Assembly: GCA_009908845.1 (NCBI GenBank)
Contig: JAAAOQ010000233.1
Location: 1-36,256, forward strand
Length of the DNA: 36,256 nucleotides
Direction: 5' to 3'
DNA from: Gammaproteobacteria bacterium
GTDB taxonomy: Bacteria; Pseudomonadota; Gammaproteobacteria; Chromatiales; Chromatiaceae
In this document: positions 7,849 to 16,271 of the stretch, piece by piece
Position numbering within the stretch: position 1 is the first letter of the stretch
How the letters are laid out: every line of letters begins with the position of its first letter
Made by a program: the position numbers and the translations under genes
The notes under the pieces: model-generated
The model's database searches: none
Told to the model about the DNA's origin: nothing
Seen by the model: only the letters and a program-made list of their open reading frames with translations

Positions 7849-8781
7849 TCAAGGGCGACTGGCAGCCTCTCCATTCGATTTGAGATAGGCCTCAAGCGCG
7901 GCTTCATTCACAGTCGCCTTGCTGGGATCGAGCAGCTCGGAGCGCCAACTCGCCATCTCTGCCTTAATCCATTCTTGCTTGAGGCGCGATATCAAGCCGG
8001 GCTTAACCTCATCAAAGCTCTGTTGGCGCCCCTCTTGACGCTCAAGCAGCTGAATTAGATGCACGCCGTATTGAGTGGTGACCGGCGCCGAAAGATCGCC
8101 GGGGTTTTTCAGGGCAAACGCTGCCTTTTCAAATGCCGGAACCATTTCGCCTCGGCCGAACCAGGGCAACTCTCCATCCTCTTTAGCCGTTGCTGAGTCG
8201 TCGGAGACCGCCTTCGCAAGCTCCGTAAACGCCTCCCCAGCGAGAATCCGATCCCGGAGATTAGCGACCTCTGCCTCAAGATCTTCGCCACAACGTTCGG
8301 GGGTTGGTGACAGAAGAATGTGCGCTACACGGACACGCGTCGGCAGGCTGAATGATTCAGGGTCTGCTTGATATAGCTCAAATGCCCTTTTGGAAACATC
8401 TGGGATCTGCCCAAGGAGTTCCGCACGTTTACTTTCCACTGCTACATTAGCGAGTACCTCCTCGCGCGCACGATGTAATCGTGCCTGCACCCAGGGGGCA
8501 TTTTCAAGATTGCGCTCTCGCGCATAGTCCGCAAGCATTTTTCGCCGATAGAGCTGATTGACGATCGCAGCAGCAGGCTGTCGAGAAGCATTAAGCGACA
8601 TTGAAAGTTGCGGTGGACCGGAGCGGGCGACTCGCTCGGCTTCAACGTCATCAGATGTAACAGACACGCCACCGTTCGTTACAAGCAGTTGGCTGGCATA
8701 GACGGGTGAAGCCGCGAAACCGGCGCTAAAGACGATAGCGACGGCCGCACTAGCAAGGCTGCTCGCCAGGTATCTCCTCAT
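7849..8781 (-). CDS. Periplasmic PpiC/parvulin-type peptidyl-prolyl isomerase (foldase)
   Basis: This protein of 310 aa begins with a signal peptide ending near VYAS (about residue 30). A helical SurA/PrsA-like chaperone segment follows, with LYRRKMLADYARER. A parvulin domain lies at about residues 148-248: VRVAHILLSPTP, FTELAKAVSDDSAT, LPWFGRGEMVPAFEKAAF, VTTQYGVHLIQLL. It should catalyse prolyl isomerisation and assist folding of exported proteins in the periplasm. The start is taken as ATG 8781 because it forms an ATGA overlap with the stop of the preceding gene and has GGAG 6 bases upstream; an in-frame TTG at 8793 is less likely. Its tight coupling to a large secreted, proline-rich protein suggests a dedicated foldase-client pair (inference). 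Confidence 0.9.
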   Translation of the reverse strand: MRRYLASSLASAAVAIVFSAGFAASPVYASQLLVTNGGVSVTSDDVEAERVARSGPPQLSMSLNASRQPAAAIVNQLYRRKMLADYARERNLENAPWVQARLHRAREEVLANVAVESKRAELLGQIPDVSKRAFELYQADPESFSLPTRVRVAHILLSPTPERCGEDLEAEVANLRDRILAGEAFTELAKAVSDDSATAKEDGELPWFGRGEMVPAFEKAAFALKNPGDLSAPVTTQYGVHLIQLLERQEGRQQSFDEVKPGLISRLKQEWIKAEMASWRSELLDPSKATVNEAALEAYLKSNGEAASRP

Positions 8782-10904
8782 AATGGACTCCAAGCCCTGA
8801 CATAAGCGCGGCAGGTTAATTCAGCGCCACATTTTGATGCATCGGGACCAGCGGGACGAATCATTAGATATAAGTTCTTGGTTTCCATCCAGCTTTCATC
8901 TGCTTCCGTGAACAGGGGGCAATCGCCAAAGATAGAAAAACCACCCCGCGCCCTGGGCGGGTCTTTCAGTTCGCACGTTTGTACACCGACAGGCGTGGGA
9001 AGGCCAAGGTCGTAGGGCTGATCCGCCAGTGCGTACATCCACTCGTCGTGCTGCGATCCCGCACCGACATGCTCAATAAACACGGAGTTGTTGCGGACCC
9101 CTTCTCCCGCATCAACGCGTAAACGCATCGAGTAGGTGCGGTTTTTCAACGAGCCAAAATAGCAAAGATCGGTTGGATCTCCCCACTGCTTTGCAATGTC
9201 CCATTGATCATCCCCACAACCCCAGATCGATTCACGGTGGACACTTGGGCTCGTGAAGACGTACAGATCGCCGCGAACTATCCGAATCGTGTCCTCAACT
9301 GCGGCGGCCATCTCGTCGCCCCGCCTGACCACGGGTTGCCCGTTCTGTCTTTGTGCAAACAGGCGCAACATAAACGAAGAATTTGAGGTGTCTACGTATC
9401 CAAGGTAGGCATCGCCATCGACACCATATGCCAAGCCGTCAACCTGCTCCGAAGCGCTACCGCTGCGGACGCTCAGCTCAGGAGCTAGATCGTAAAGCAG
9501 TTGCTTTTCAAGCACTGGATGCTCCAGCTCCAGCCCCTGCTGTTCGCTTATGTCGGAGACGCTGATCTGATAAACCCGCTTTATCCTCGAGCGAGGCCCT
9601 GACTCGTCATCGCGCTCTAGCACCGCAAGAGTCCCGTGCTGAGCATCTAGCAGCGCAAGCTCGGAGATCTCAGCGGAGTTATCCAACGGGTAGAAGAAGT
9701 AGCTCCACTCTTGGCTGGAAGGTATGTATCGTGCGATCCGAGCATATCCTCGTGGGTCCGGCTCCAAGGGCGGCGGCTCAGTCTCCAAGGGCGGTTCAGG
9801 CTCTAAGGGCGGGTAGGACTCAATGTCCAACTCGTGGCGCAGTGCAACAAATACGGCTTCGGCGCTTCCACCGCCCGTTACAGCGACCCCCGCAAACCCA
9901 ACTTGTTCAGCGGCGAGGCGTATTGATGCTTCTAGGAGAATCTCTTGGAGAACACTGCCGTCCTGTGCGATCTCGAGCAGCCGAGTCGGTTCAAAAGAAT
10001 CGATCCCAGACACGGCCCAAAAGCCACCGGACACCCGCTGCACCAGACCTTCCAAGGCGTAACTCGTGGTGGCACCGGCGCTCAGAACTTGGGTTTCACC
10101 GGTTATCACGGCAGGAATCTGGCTCGCATCCAAGGTGTAGATTAGCGTTGGGTTCGCTGGGTCGTAGCCGACCGCATAGAGGCGATCGCTATCGCTTCGA
10201 TCGGCAGCCAGACCAGAAACCATTTTTATCGCAGGCAGCGGCTCTGGATCATGCATGTAAGCTTTGACAGCTGAGATCCCTAGATCCATGCTTTCATTTG
10301 TGACATCCACTATGTCAAGTATCTCCATTGCCTCAAAAATATTGTGCTGCTGATAGACAGCCCCTGTCGACCTAAGTCGGTCAGTAAAATAAGATGCCAC
10401 CTCAACCTTGTTGGTGAGGATATCGCGATCGTCGTTTTGCGCACCATTAGCGATATCAAGCGCAATCTGCGCTAGCGTCGAACGACGGGGTGGGTCCCCG
10501 GGATTTGCGCCGGACTGATTGGTCCCATCCAGTAGATCGAGGTAAAAGGCCATACCAGCATCGTCGACGGCCCGGTTAAAGAGCTGATTGAAGAGGTTGG
10601 CGATGAGGTCCTGTTCCGATAGGTTACCGAATCGATTCGTGTACTCGGCAGATTCACCGAACGCATTCACTATATCCGCGGTCCATGCGCCACCCTCAGC
10701 GGCTATACGAGCAGCCCAATAATCGATGCCCGCGGGGTCACCAGGACGCCCGTAATAGGCGATGTACATCTGCTGAACCCGCTCTTGGTCGCTGAGCTGC
10801 GCGCTAGCGAATTGAGGCATAAGAGCCAGGAGAATGATGCATGCGATGGTGGCGGGAAGAATTGCGATGAGCGTATTGGCGCGAAAAAGATTGAGTGTCA
10901 CCAT
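8778..10904 (-). CDS. Secreted DUF4214 protein with phytase-like esterase propeller and cysteine-rich C-terminus
   Basis: This protein of 708 aa has a signal peptide cleaved near FASA (residue 35). Residues about 40-178 match DUF4214: VQQMYIAYYGRPGDPAGIDYW, SAEYTNRFG, LFNQLFNRAVDDAGMAFYL, FTDRL. Residues about 228-550 resemble the esterase-like phytase domain (PF13449-type propeller): GLAADRSDSDRLYAV, ISELALLDAQHGTLAVLERD, RIKRVYQISVS, VDGLAYG. A proline/glutamate linker (364-385, PPLEPE-like units) interrupts the propeller. The last approximately 150 residues hold six cysteines (563, 581, 644, 662, 692, 698) and are not recognised. DUF4214 occurs in adhesins and exported proteins, so a cell-surface or released role is likely. 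It leads the five-gene leftward cluster and overlaps the foldase gene by 4 bases. No strong Shine-Dalgarno precedes the ATG. Confidence 0.75.
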   Translation of the reverse strand: MVTLNLFRANTLIAILPATIACIILLALMPQFASAQLSDQERVQQMYIAYYGRPGDPAGIDYWAARIAAEGGAWTADIVNAFGESAEYTNRFGNLSEQDLIANLFNQLFNRAVDDAGMAFYLDLLDGTNQSGANPGDPPRRSTLAQIALDIANGAQNDDRDILTNKVEVASYFTDRLRSTGAVYQQHNIFEAMEILDIVDVTNESMDLGISAVKAYMHDPEPLPAIKMVSGLAADRSDSDRLYAVGYDPANPTLIYTLDASQIPAVITGETQVLSAGATTSYALEGLVQRVSGGFWAVSGIDSFEPTRLLEIAQDGSVLQEILLEASIRLAAEQVGFAGVAVTGGGSAEAVFVALRHELDIESYPPLEPEPPLETEPPPLEPDPRGYARIARYIPSSQEWSYFFYPLDNSAEISELALLDAQHGTLAVLERDDESGPRSRIKRVYQISVSDISEQQGLELEHPVLEKQLLYDLAPELSVRSGSASEQVDGLAYGVDGDAYLGYVDTSNSSFMLRLFAQRQNGQPVVRRGDEMAAAVEDTIRIVRGDLYVFTSPSVHRESIWGCGDDQWDIAKQWGDPTDLCYFGSLKNRTYSMRLRVDAGEGVRNNSVFIEHVGAGSQHDEWMYALADQPYDLGLPTPVGVQTCELKDPPRARGGFSIFGDCPLFTEADESWMETKNLYLMIRPAGPDASKCGAELTCRAYVRAWSPL
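8788..8791 (-). promoter_or_regulatory. Ribosome binding site and ATGA coupling at the foldase start
   Basis: GGAG on the minus strand lies 6 bases before the ATG at 8781, inside the last codons of the upstream gene. With the ATGA stop/start overlap (8778-8781) it decides the start of the PpiC gene. Confidence 0.6.
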
Positions 10905-11302
10905 GGTGTTCAGCGATACGTTCTAAATGGTTACTGCAAGCGGTATTTGAGAGCCAGGTTAAATCACTGCAGTCTAAGGATTGACTTTCCAGATCTACCT
11001 GAAATGTAGGAGTTACTTTGTTTTTGAAAATCAAAAGGCTACGCTGGAATATTTGGTGAACAGATGCTTTATATACTAGTCGAGACCGTGGATAGTAGAT
11101 CATGGCGAGCTGATACCCGTAGACCTCGTCTACCGACAGCCAGCAAATGAGATTCAATCCTGACTACAGCATAACGCGCCCGGTTCGCGAATCACCTACA
11201 GCACGCTTGGGTCTCGGTGATCAACGCTAAAACCCAGTAACAAAAAGCCCGCGGCTTGTAAGCCGCGGGCTACTCAGCCCAACCTGAGGGGCTTAGCGCA
11301 AC
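10905..11302. other. 398-bp intergenic region, relatively AT-rich
   Basis: No credible coding frame is present. The left half (10905-11160) is AT-rich by eye compared with the rest of the window and must hold the promoter of the leftward DUF4214 operon, but I cannot point to a convincing -35/-10 pair. A small hairpin (TTTTGA/TCAAAA, 11022-11036) is the only structure I see there. The right end carries the intrinsic terminator of the gene at 11303. Confidence 0.6.
11242..11271 (-). terminator. Rho-independent terminator of the 522-aa secreted protein gene
   Basis: A perfect 12-bp inverted repeat (arms 11246-11257 and 11260-11271, AGCCCGCGGCTT type) is followed, on the minus strand, by a run of five T residues (11242-11246). 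It sits 32 bases downstream of the stop codon at 11303, the right place and orientation for a strong intrinsic terminator. Confidence 0.93.
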
Positions 11303-12871
11303 TTACCGGATGTCTCGGGTATAAGCATGCGGGGTTACGATACCGTAATTAAGTCGCGCTGCCTCGACGACACCATTCTCAAGGGTCTTCATCGCAAACC
11401 CGATGGTCGGCAGGCCGTTGTAGATTGTGCCACCCAGTCCAGTAATGGAACGGGCATTCGGGAAACCGAGACGAAGCCAACCGGAGTTGAAGCCATCAGC
11501 CAGCTCAATCACATAATTGTGCTGTGAGTCGAACAGATTCCCTCCCTCAATGAAGTTGAGGGTTTGCGACTCCCAAGAAATTACGTCGGTTTCGGGCGGC
11601 GGCACGATAGGCTGAGGTGATGGCAACACCTCGCCAACGATCGGATCAATGGGCTCCCCCTCTTCGCGATCATAATACTCGTATTCGACAGTAACGGCAG
11701 AGCCGGCTGCGGTAAATGGTACCTGGAAGGGCGGCGATGCCGGGTTGACACCATCAACGTAGAAGTTCTTGGTTGGGAATGTCACGACCCAAGCGGTTTG
11801 CGCCAAGGCCGCACCACCAAGGGCGTACTCGTTGATCACTTCTGTCGCAGAAAAGAGGCTACTGACCGCGTCTGCCGTGTTCGGGACGAAGGCATCCTGA
11901 ACGACAACCCCGTTGTTGATCTGAAGCGATGCGGCGGGTTCTGCGAATGTTAAATTTGGAGTTGGATTCACGGGCGCATCGGAGATGTCTTGTGGTGCGG
12001 GCGCATTCGGATCTTCTGATCCAGTTGGATTATAGAAATTTGCCAGCGTATAAACGGGCATACCGCTAGCGACGCCACTATCGACAGAGATAAGGTTTGC
12101 GTCAACCTTCAGGACGTTGAGCGGCTCACAGTATTCTGCTTGGAAGGCCACGTTACCGGTTTGGGACTGACCGACTGCAGCACCACTACCGACTTCACAG
12201 CCTAGGCCAGAGCCCGTAACAGTGATAAATTGAGTAGGCGGATCGCTGTACACATTGGCGAGCGCCCGGCAGTTTTGGGCGCCACCATGAACAGCCCAGT
12301 CAGCAAGCTGGCTTGCAGCCGGATCTGCAACTCCTAGCTCGATAATCTCTACATATCCTTCCTGGGCGCGCTCAATGCTGTCGATGCCTGGATCGTCACC
12401 GGCAATGGTTCCGCCATTGTAGTCGATATTTGTGAAGTCCAATTGCTTGATTGGTCGACCGTCTGCAGTCGTGCCTACCTGTACGAAGGAGCTACTTCTG
12501 TTTGTCCCGATCCAAGGCGCAGTACATGTTGTGTCGGCAGTCTGAATATAGGGCGTCTCTTCGTCAGCACCCATCGAAACAGTTGCAGTCCAAACGTCGT
12601 TCGGCGACAGGTAGACATTGAAGTCGCGGGCATCGCGGCTGTTCGCACCCTCGCGGAAGCGAATCTTAAATGCCACAACATAGCGATCTGAGGTGTTAGT
12701 AACAGCTATGTTGGTGTCGAAACCACCGCGAACGGTGTAGTAAGGAATGAGGCCAACTTCCCCAAGACCGTCATCAGAGTGATTGACCGCGAGCGCGGAT
12801 GGAGAGGCCGCGGCAGCCAAGACTGCAGCAATAGCGGTTGCCGTCTTCGATCGTGCAAAGCACATTTTCAT
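11303..12871 (-). CDS. Secreted protein of unknown function (522 aa)
   Basis: A signal peptide of about 28 residues ends ASPSALA, and the mature chain starts VNHSDDGLGEVGLIPYYTVRGG. The mature part is acidic and rich in Asn, Thr, Gly and beta-type segments, with four cysteines in its first half and a Pro/Glu-rich stretch before WESQTLNFIEGGN. The N-terminal pattern (LIPYYTVRGGFDTNIAVTNTSD) looks like a beta-sandwich seen in conserved hypothetical secreted proteins, but I recognise no named family. GAGGGAG precedes the ATG at 12871 by 7 bases, and a strong terminator follows. It therefore looks like a well-expressed single gene for a periplasmic, outer-membrane-associated or released protein, possibly a T2SS substrate (inference). 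Confidence 0.8.
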   Translation of the reverse strand: MKMCFARSKTATAIAAVLAAAASPSALAVNHSDDGLGEVGLIPYYTVRGGFDTNIAVTNTSDRYVVAFKIRFREGANSRDARDFNVYLSPNDVWTATVSMGADEETPYIQTADTTCTAPWIGTNRSSSFVQVGTTADGRPIKQLDFTNIDYNGGTIAGDDPGIDSIERAQEGYVEIIELGVADPAASQLADWAVHGGAQNCRALANVYSDPPTQFITVTGSGLGCEVGSGAAVGQSQTGNVAFQAEYCEPLNVLKVDANLISVDSGVASGMPVYTLANFYNPTGSEDPNAPAPQDISDAPVNPTPNLTFAEPAASLQINNGVVVQDAFVPNTADAVSSLFSATEVINEYALGGAALAQTAWVVTFPTKNFYVDGVNPASPPFQVPFTAAGSAVTVEYEYYDREEGEPIDPIVGEVLPSPQPIVPPPETDVISWESQTLNFIEGGNLFDSQHNYVIELADGFNSGWLRLGFPNARSITGLGGTIYNGLPTIGFAMKTLENGVVEAARLNYGIVTPHAYTRDIR

Positions 12872-12878
12872 TTCAAAT

Positions 12879-12885
12879 CTCCCTC
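12879..12885 (-). promoter_or_regulatory. Ribosome binding site of the 522-aa secreted protein
   Basis: GAGGGAG on the minus strand lies 7 bases before the ATG at 12871. This strong site supports that start over the ATG two codons downstream. Confidence 0.65.
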
Positions 12886-13052
12886 AATAGGGTTTGTAGA
12901 AAGTGAGAGAAACAGGGCCGGTGTTGCATAGTCTGGCTGCAGCGCAGCCGAACGCATGGTATTCCAGCGCGCGTGTGAATATACTCCAAGCGCCTGCAGG
13001 AGTACAGCCACGCTGAGCCTCATAGTCAACGATCCGTCGCATGGGCGCGACA

Positions 13053-13541
13053 TCAGTCACGAACATACCACCATTCCCCCTCCGAAACGATCCATCGCTC
13101 TAGCAGCGATCTCTTGCCGGTGTAGACCTGCCCCAATGCATCGGGCGCTTCATAGTCTAGTTGCACCTTGACCTTAGCCCGAGCATCGCCCTTCGCCAAC
13201 TCGACTTCGCTGACGTTCGCGCCGAGCCAACGCACGGCGCTTCCGTATTGAGACTCAAATTGCTCCAAGCTAGCCGTCGATCGATAGCCTGGGGTCTCGT
13301 AAGCATAGGCCTTAGCAAAGTCCCGTTTAGACAACGCCGCCCACCTAGCCTCAGCGCGGTCCTTCAAACGCTGCAGGCTCGGCTGTTGCTCCTGATGATC
13401 GGAGCCGGTCGAGGTCGTATCGGCCGCAAACAACGTATCGCCAGCCAATAGAGTCAAAAGAATCGCCACGACGAGGACAAATAACGTCGTGCTGGGCCAA
13501 GACGCTGCTAGAGACGGCCTGCAGATCTTCAAATACGCCAC
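13053..13541 (-). CDS. Small membrane-anchored or exported NTF2-like protein
   Basis: This protein of 162 aa has one N-terminal hydrophobic segment (about residues 18-39) ending near LFAAD, a signal peptide or anchor. A region of about 110 residues follows: LQRLKDRAEARWAALSKRDF, AYAYETPGYRST, VELAKGDARAKVKVQLDYE and a final ERWIVSEGEWWYVRD. This helix-then-sheet arrangement, with a paired Trp near the end, fits the NTF2-like/SnoaL-type fold seen in small proteins of exopolysaccharide clusters. No catalytic residues can be assigned. GTG 13541 is preceded by GAGAGGG 5 bases upstream. It ends 181 bases upstream of the 522-aa secreted protein gene on the same strand; whether they share a transcript is unclear. 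Confidence 0.65.
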   Translation of the reverse strand: MAYLKICRPSLAASWPSTTLFVLVVAILLTLLAGDTLFAADTTSTGSDHQEQQPSLQRLKDRAEARWAALSKRDFAKAYAYETPGYRSTASLEQFESQYGSAVRWLGANVSEVELAKGDARAKVKVQLDYEAPDALGQVYTGKRSLLERWIVSEGEWWYVRD

Positions 13542-13546
13542 TTCGA

Positions 13547-13553
13547 CCCTCTC
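13547..13553 (-). promoter_or_regulatory. Ribosome binding site of the NTF2-like protein
   Basis: GAGAGGG on the minus strand, 5 bases before the GTG at 13541, fixes the GTG as the start. Confidence 0.6.
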
Positions 13554-13787
13554 AATAAGCTGCTCAGACCTGATTGCCTAGACTCTCCAACCGGGCGGAC
13601 ACAACCAAGCGTTTACTCGGCCACGCTGGGAAAGTTAGCAGCGCTGTACCGGTTTTGCAACTATATGTTTTTTGCGACACACACATCAACCTCAGAGGAA
13701 CAGGGAATGCAACTCGAAACGTTTGCGGCAGCATGACGACCATCGGAACTACGGCAGACCCAGCGCTACGAATGTGACAGCCGCGCC

Positions 13788-16271
13788 TCAGGAAGCCTGC
13801 AACAGCGATCTGAGACGGACGGTCGTAGCTGCTGTCGATACAGTCCGTTCGACACAGGCGCGGGAAGATTCAGAGAGGCGTCGCCACAGAGCATCGTCCA
13901 CGCACAGACTCGAGATAGCATGAGCAAAGGCCTCGGGCTGATCGGCGATGAGCACGTCTTCATCGTCCGAGAATCCTGTCCCTTCCATCGAGACCTTCGT
14001 CGCGACCAGCGGCAAACCATAGCTCATCGCCTGGTTGACCTTGCCCTTCACCCCGGCTCCATAGCGCAGTGGCGCAATCGATACACGGCAACCTAGAAGG
14101 TATGGCTCAAGGTCGTCCACATACCCCAACATGTCGAGTCCAGCCTCTTCGCCAAACCGCCGTAATGAGCCGGGCATCCGGCTCCCGATAACGAAGGTAC
14201 GTACCTCAGGATGACTCGCACGCAACAGCGGCCAAATCTCACGCGCATAGAACTCAACGGCATCGATGTTGGGTGGGTGCTGAAATCCACCAACGAAGAG
14301 GATACCGGCGCGCCCTTCCGGCGGTGGACAGATTGCAACCGGGTCGTGCACATTGCTGAGCACCTCAACCCTTGCGCTGGGCAACTCCTTGGCCAACTCC
14401 TCACGCTCGACATCACTGACCACCAGGGTCAGGTCAGCACGCGCGGCGACGCTTATCTCTTCCCGGTAGGTCTCCTCCGCGAGCTTGCGCGTGTTGGCGC
14501 TGGCGTCCAACGCCGCTTGCCGTCGCAGGCGCAAGTAGTGAAGATCAACGGTGTCGAAGAGGAGCTGAGCGCTGGGCGCAACCTGGCGAACGAGATCGAC
14601 ATACTTGATGGCGATGTAGTGCCGACACAGCACGATCAGATCAAACTGCGCTCCCTCACGCCTAAGATAGTCGCCGATAGCGCGCGTGTACGGGGCATGC
14701 TGCACCTCGACACCCATCGCTTGCAGGTCTCGCGTATAGGGCTGACTGTTTTCAAGGTTGTCCGCCATGAACGTGACCTTGCAACCAAGCCGACAGAGGA
14801 TGCCCAAAAGCCGCCAGGTCCGAAGCGATCCGGAATCCTGATCCGGCGTCAGCATGCAGGCCTCGATCCAGAGAACGCGAGGACCATCGACACGGTCGCG
14901 CTCGCGTTCCGGGCACACGCCGTTCTCGAGGTGATCCTGTAGGCGCATCGCCCATTTTTCACGAAAACGATCTCGATTACGAACCTGGTAGGCCTTAAGG
15001 CCTGAGGATTCATCTGTGCCATGCGAAGCGCCCTCGAAATGGACGACGGTGGCAGCCGGCTGGTAGAGCACCGAGTAGCCGCGATCGCGCAGCGCTAGAC
15101 AAAGATCAGTGTCCTCGTAATACGCGGGCGCGTAGCGCTCGTCGAAGCCGCCAAGTTCCCGAAACAGCTCAGTCGGCACCATGAGACAAGCGGCAGAGCA
15201 GTAATCGACCTCGCGCACGTAGTTGAACCGCGGGTCCTCGGGGTCTTCTCCACGTCCCCAGTTCCACGCCGAGCCGTCTCTCCAGACAATCCCGCCGGCT
15301 TCCTGCAAGCGGCCATCAGGATAGATCAGGCGCGCTCCGACGGCACCGACGTGCTGATGCTCGACGAAGGTGCGATGCAGCGCATCGAGACAACCCTCAA
15401 GCAGCAAGGTATCGTTATTGAGGAGCAACAGATAACGCCCACGGGCCCGCTCCGCCGCCCGATTGCAGCTCCGCAGGAAACCGAGATTCTCGGTATTGCA
15501 GATCAGGATCAGGCCGTCGACCGATGCCAAGGCATCGGCAGCGGACTCCGGGGCATGGTCGTCGATCAGAAGCACCTCGATACCGAAGGGCAGTGGGTGC
15601 TCGGCTAGGCTCTTCAGGCAGGTATAGGCCAGTTCGTGCTGGCCGTAGGTCGGGATGATGACACTGACCTCAGGATCATCACTCGCTGGCAGCGTCAGTG
15701 GGCGGATGTGATCGTCCACCTCGTATTCGACAGCAGGGCGTGAATCAATGTGGACGGGCTGGCGCAGGCGACGACCGATCTCTGCCGCCAGCCCCTGCCA
15801 CCCATCTTCCGCGAGCACGCGGTGTGCCAGTGCCAGCCCCCGGGGCAGTCGTTTGGGGAAAGAGCGGAGTGTTGCGGTCGCGGTCCGGCCGTGCTGCACA
15901 GTCCAGCGCAGGGGGCCCGTCATGCGCCAGAAGGTGCTCTGCTGTAGTTCATCGTTTCGCGTCTGCAGCCCGCTGACCTTCGATTCGAGGTGCTGTACGT
16001 GGCGCCGATGGGCATGCTCAAAGTTGCCCAGAGAGCGCTTCAGCTCAACGACCTCATTCTTTAGCTGAGACTGTTGTTCGTCGATATCGGCAAGCTCTCG
16101 TTCCAATTGGGCGCGCGCTTCGGTCATGCCGCAGATCACGCCATGCTCGTAAAGCACTGGCACGGAAGGTGCCTCGGCGACCTTAAGGCACGGTGGATAG
16201 AACTGGCTTGCAGCTAGCTCAAATGGCTCCACCGCGCCAGCCGGTAAAATAGGCGCTAGGTAGCGATTCAC
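13788..16271 (-). CDS. Bifunctional GT2-GT4 glycosyltransferase with coiled coil
   Basis: This protein of 827 aa has three parts. Residues about 50-112 form a coiled coil ending in the FWRMTGPLR motif common in O-antigen glycosyltransferases. A GT2 domain runs from about 200 to 440: VSVIIPTYGQ, VLLIDDHAPES, NTENLGFLRSCN, YLLLLNNDT, GGFDERYAPAYYEDTDLC. A GT4/GT1-type GT-B domain runs from about 465 to 827: WRLLGILCRLGCKVTFMADN, GILFVGGFQHPPN, APLRYGAGVKGK, AMSYGLPLVATKVSMEG. It should add two sugars to a surface glycan at the inner membrane. The GTG start at 16271 overlaps the previous gene's stop by 4 bases (GTGA), so the two large glycosyltransferases are coupled. It is the last gene of the long leftward unit. 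Confidence 0.88.
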   Translation of the reverse strand: MNRYLAPILPAGAVEPFELAASQFYPPCLKVAEAPSVPVLYEHGVICGMTEARAQLERELADIDEQQSQLKNEVVELKRSLGNFEHAHRRHVQHLESKVSGLQTRNDELQQSTFWRMTGPLRWTVQHGRTATATLRSFPKRLPRGLALAHRVLAEDGWQGLAAEIGRRLRQPVHIDSRPAVEYEVDDHIRPLTLPASDDPEVSVIIPTYGQHELAYTCLKSLAEHPLPFGIEVLLIDDHAPESAADALASVDGLILICNTENLGFLRSCNRAAERARGRYLLLLNNDTLLLEGCLDALHRTFVEHQHVGAVGARLIYPDGRLQEAGGIVWRDGSAWNWGRGEDPEDPRFNYVREVDYCSAACLMVPTELFRELGGFDERYAPAYYEDTDLCLALRDRGYSVLYQPAATVVHFEGASHGTDESSGLKAYQVRNRDRFREKWAMRLQDHLENGVCPERERDRVDGPRVLWIEACMLTPDQDSGSLRTWRLLGILCRLGCKVTFMADNLENSQPYTRDLQAMGVEVQHAPYTRAIGDYLRREGAQFDLIVLCRHYIAIKYVDLVRQVAPSAQLLFDTVDLHYLRLRRQAALDASANTRKLAEETYREEISVAARADLTLVVSDVEREELAKELPSARVEVLSNVHDPVAICPPPEGRAGILFVGGFQHPPNIDAVEFYAREIWPLLRASHPEVRTFVIGSRMPGSLRRFGEEAGLDMLGYVDDLEPYLLGCRVSIAPLRYGAGVKGKVNQAMSYGLPLVATKVSMEGTGFSDDEDVLIADQPEAFAHAISSLCVDDALWRRLSESSRACVERTVSTAATTVRLRSLLQAS

